Position numbers and translations under genes: made by a program. This document shows, piece by piece, positions 62,304-64,000 of a DNA stretch of 64,000 bases. A model generated the notes under the pieces. That model searched no databases. It was not told where the DNA came from and saw nothing but the letters and a program-made list of their open reading frames with translations. The stretch is from Fibrisoma montanum (lineage in GTDB: Bacteria > Bacteroidota > Bacteroidia > Cytophagales > Spirosomataceae): positions 310,001 through 374,000 of the forward strand of contig NZ_QXED01000006.1 in the NCBI RefSeq assembly GCF_003583365.1, written 5' to 3'. Position 1 is the stretch's first letter. Each line of letters opens with the position of its first letter.

Positions 62304-63065
62304 CTATTGTCGGTTAAACACCCGCTTCAGAAGCTCCGTTACGCGGGCCTGCGGATTCTCGCGAATCCGTTTTTCTTCCTGTGCAATCAGCAGAAAAAGT
62401 CCATCCACCGCCCTGTTGGTAGCATATTCCGTCAGGTTCGGGTTGGCTTTCTGGACCAGCGGCAGTTTGTTGTAGGTGGTCACCAGATCACTGTAGTACC
62501 GTGTTGCTTTGTTCTGGGCCAGCGCATTATCCACAATGGGCGTAAACTCGCGAACCAGTTCAGCACCCGACGTCCGGCGCAGGTACTGCGTTGCGGCATT
62601 GTCCTGCCCCCTCAGAATCCCTACGGCATCCTGAATGGTCATCTGCGTAATGGCCTTGAGAAACACCGGTTTTGCTTTTTTGGCCGCATCCTCAGCGGCC
62701 CGGTTCAACGACAGTTCGAACTGATCGACCTGTTTGTTGAACCCTAGCTGCCGCAGCCGGGTAGCTACCCGCTGAGCTTCGGGTGGAAACGCAATTCGGA
62801 TGAGTGGATTTTTAAAATATCCGTCGACTGCCGAGGCCTGGTCGGCCCCCTTGCCGACACCGATCTGTAAGGCTTCTTTAAGGCCCTGGGCAATTTCGGT
62901 AGCCGAGAGGTTACCATCTCCGCCGGTAGCGGTCGTAATTACTTTTTCGAGAAATCCGCCCAACCCGTTACGTTTCTGGGGTTGAGTCTGGGATGAATCC
63001 TGGGCCAAAGCCGGTTGGATAAAGAACGAGGCCAATACAAAGGCCAGCCACATCTTCCTGTTCAT
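62304..63065 (-). CDS. DUF4197 exported protein
   Basis: A 253-residue protein from the ATG at 63065 with a signal peptide (cleavage near PALAQ). LSATEIAQGLKEALQIGVGKGADQAS, NPLIRIAFPPEAQRVATRLRQLG and the C-terminal ATNRAVDGLFLLIAQEEKRIRENP are the DUF4197 pattern. It is helical, probably periplasmic, of unknown function, and common in Bacteroidota and Proteobacteria. Confidence 0.9.
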   Translation of the reverse strand: MNRKMWLAFVLASFFIQPALAQDSSQTQPQKRNGLGGFLEKVITTATGGDGNLSATEIAQGLKEALQIGVGKGADQASAVDGYFKNPLIRIAFPPEAQRVATRLRQLGFNKQVDQFELSLNRAAEDAAKKAKPVFLKAITQMTIQDAVGILRGQDNAATQYLRRTSGAELVREFTPIVDNALAQNKATRYYSDLVTTYNKLPLVQKANPNLTEYATNRAVDGLFLLIAQEEKRIRENPQARVTELLKRVFNRQ

Positions 63066-63138
63066 GCAATACAACGTTTTTACGTACTTTTGATCGCGTT
63101 CGGAAGCAAACGTTTAATGCGCGCTTCCCTTGATTAAT

Positions 63139-63161
63139 ACAGGCTTGAGCCTGTGCTATAG
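63139..63161. repeat. Hairpin upstream of cinA
   Basis: ACAGGCT (63139-63145) and AGCCTGT (63148-63154) form a tight stem, and GCTATAG follows. The AGCCTGTGCTA core matches the element at 54446-54456. It lies 2 bp before the cinA ATG, downstream of a possible -7 box TACTTTTG (63085-63092). Confidence 0.55.
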
Positions 63162-63162
63162 T

Positions 63163-64000
63163 ATGACCAACACCATACGGGCCGAAGTGGTTACGATCGG
63201 CGACGAAATTTTGTTCGGGCAAATCACCGACACAAACACCCAGTGGATCAGCACCGAGCTTACAAACATTGGTATTCGCACCGTCCGCAAGTCGTCGGTG
63301 GGCGATCAGGCCGAGGCCATTCTGGCTATTCTGCACGAAGCGCACCAGCGCGCGGATGTCATTATCCTGACGGGTGGGCTGGGACCGACCAAGGATGACA
63401 TCACTAAAAAAACGCTATGTGATTACTTTGGAGTCGGATTGGTCCGCAACGAGGAAGCACTGGCACTGGTCACGGGCTTTTTTGAGAAGCGAGGCCGCCC
63501 CATGACTGACCTTAACCGCGGTCAGGCCGACCTGCCGGCCAATGCAGTCTATATCCAGAACGACTGGGGCACGGCCCCCGGGATGTGGTTTGAACACGAC
63601 CGGGGCGACGACCGGGGGCGGGTGTACGTATCGCTGCCCGGCGTTCCGTTCGAGATGAAAAACCTGATGACCCATCGGATTCTGCCCCGGTTGCAGGCCT
63701 ATTTTCAAACCCCGGTCATCAAGCACAAAATCATCCGGACAGTCGGTATTGGCGAGTCGTTTCTGGCCGAACGCATCGCCGATTGGGAGGATAGCCTGCC
63801 CCCGCACATCCGGCTGGCGTATCTGCCCAGCTTCGGCCAGGTGAAACTACGGCTGACGGCCACGGGTCAGGATTCGGCCCAGCTTGACCGCGAATTAGCC
63901 GCTCTGGTCGATGAGGTCATGCCCCTCATACAGCAGAACGTATTCGGCTTTGATGACGACGAGCTGGAGAGCGTGGTAGGTCGATTGCTTAAAAGCAAAA
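63163..64000 (+). CDS. cinA: CinA-like protein, partial (window edge)
   Basis: The first 279 residues of a protein that continues past the window. It reads AEVVTIGDEILFGQITDTNT at the start, then VIILTGGLGPTKDDIT, LPGVPFEMKNL and VGIGESFLAERI. This is the molybdopterin-binding-type domain of CinA, a competence/damage-inducible and NMN-linked family; the C-terminal amidase domain lies outside. It starts at the ATG at 63163, divergent from the DUF4197 gene. Confidence 0.92.
   Translation, partial: MTNTIRAEVVTIGDEILFGQITDTNTQWISTELTNIGIRTVRKSSVGDQAEAILAILHEAHQRADVIILTGGLGPTKDDITKKTLCDYFGVGLVRNEEALALVTGFFEKRGRPMTDLNRGQADLPANAVYIQNDWGTAPGMWFEHDRGDDRGRVYVSLPGVPFEMKNLMTHRILPRLQAYFQTPVIKHKIIRTVGIGESFLAERIADWEDSLPPHIRLAYLPSFGQVKLRLTATGQDSAQLDRELAALVDEVMPLIQQNVFGFDDDELESVVGRLLKSK

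Noticed and set aside
1-64000. tRNA, rRNA, prophage, integrase or transposase genes
   Set aside because: Both strands were read through the gaps and between genes, and nothing with the needed features was seen; very short or degraded elements could have been missed.

Overview
The window looks like chromosome of a Bacteroidota bacterium of the Cytophagales, probably Spirosoma or a close relative. That placement rests on gene content, not on a database search. The signs are a gliding gene (gldC), a protein with a type IX secretion (T9SS type B) sorting domain, a YfhO membrane protein, an RNase H with a viroplasmin domain, the tiny ribosomal protein bTHX, the long plant-like form of IspG, Bacteroidota-type promoters (TTTG, about 19-21 nt, TAnnTTTG), and almost no Shine-Dalgarno sequences. 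I see no rRNA, tRNA, CRISPR array, insertion sequence, prophage or plasmid module. Most of the window is ordinary vertically inherited DNA.

Layout. 1-5762: rimP-nusA-infB with a promoter, a leader hairpin and a strong terminator. 5825-12864: a tightly packed eight-gene operon around polyamine-type chemistry. It holds a SpeD-like decarboxylase, a zinc-ribbon DUF4178 membrane protein, a small membrane protein, a DUF350 protein, a membrane-bound spermidine-synthase homologue, a Tat-exported FAD oxidoreductase, a histidine-rich membrane protein and a PPP-type phosphoesterase. 12972-22462: a BatA-like protein, eutB without eutC, bTHX, an esterase/alcohol dehydrogenase pair, a T9SS cargo protein and YfhO. 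22858-26915 (minus): frr, pyrH, a biotin carrier protein, a DMT exporter and dusB. 27089-33601: a CPBP protease, cdsA, lpxH, lipoproteins and bioB. 33817-43907: glycosyltransferases, an acyltransferase, a membrane AraC regulator, sppA, ppa, trmN6, RNase H and an MBL hydrolase. 44037-53475: a frameshifted DinB gene, pepT, a HAD hydrolase, a site-2 protease, radC, rpsT, a phospholipase C-like protein, a sugar isomerase-like protein and rlmI. 53563-64000: aceF, an AT-hook protein, a possible small RNA, ispG, small genes, a thioredoxin, gldC, a DUF4197 protein and the start of cinA.

The most interesting system is the 5870-12864 operon. Its genes overlap by 4-11 bp or lie at most 12 bp apart, so they are very probably made together. 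The SpeD homologue keeps the Glu-Ser self-cleavage site and the processing histidine but has Ser where the catalytic Cys should be. Together with a membrane-anchored aminopropyltransferase, an exported flavoprotein and DUF4178/DUF350 partners, this suggests a membrane-associated pathway that makes or modifies a polyamine-like metabolite rather than ordinary spermidine synthesis. This is inference.

The second theme is dispersed palindromes in intergenic DNA: three GGTTTACGGTTTTC-type hairpins, two GTAGAGACGCAA-type palindromes, two AGCCTGTGCTA-type hairpins, an AAACCCCTGGAGGGG inverted repeat with a possible partial copy, and one perfect 28-bp-arm hairpin upstream of ppa. No transposase gene is near any of them.
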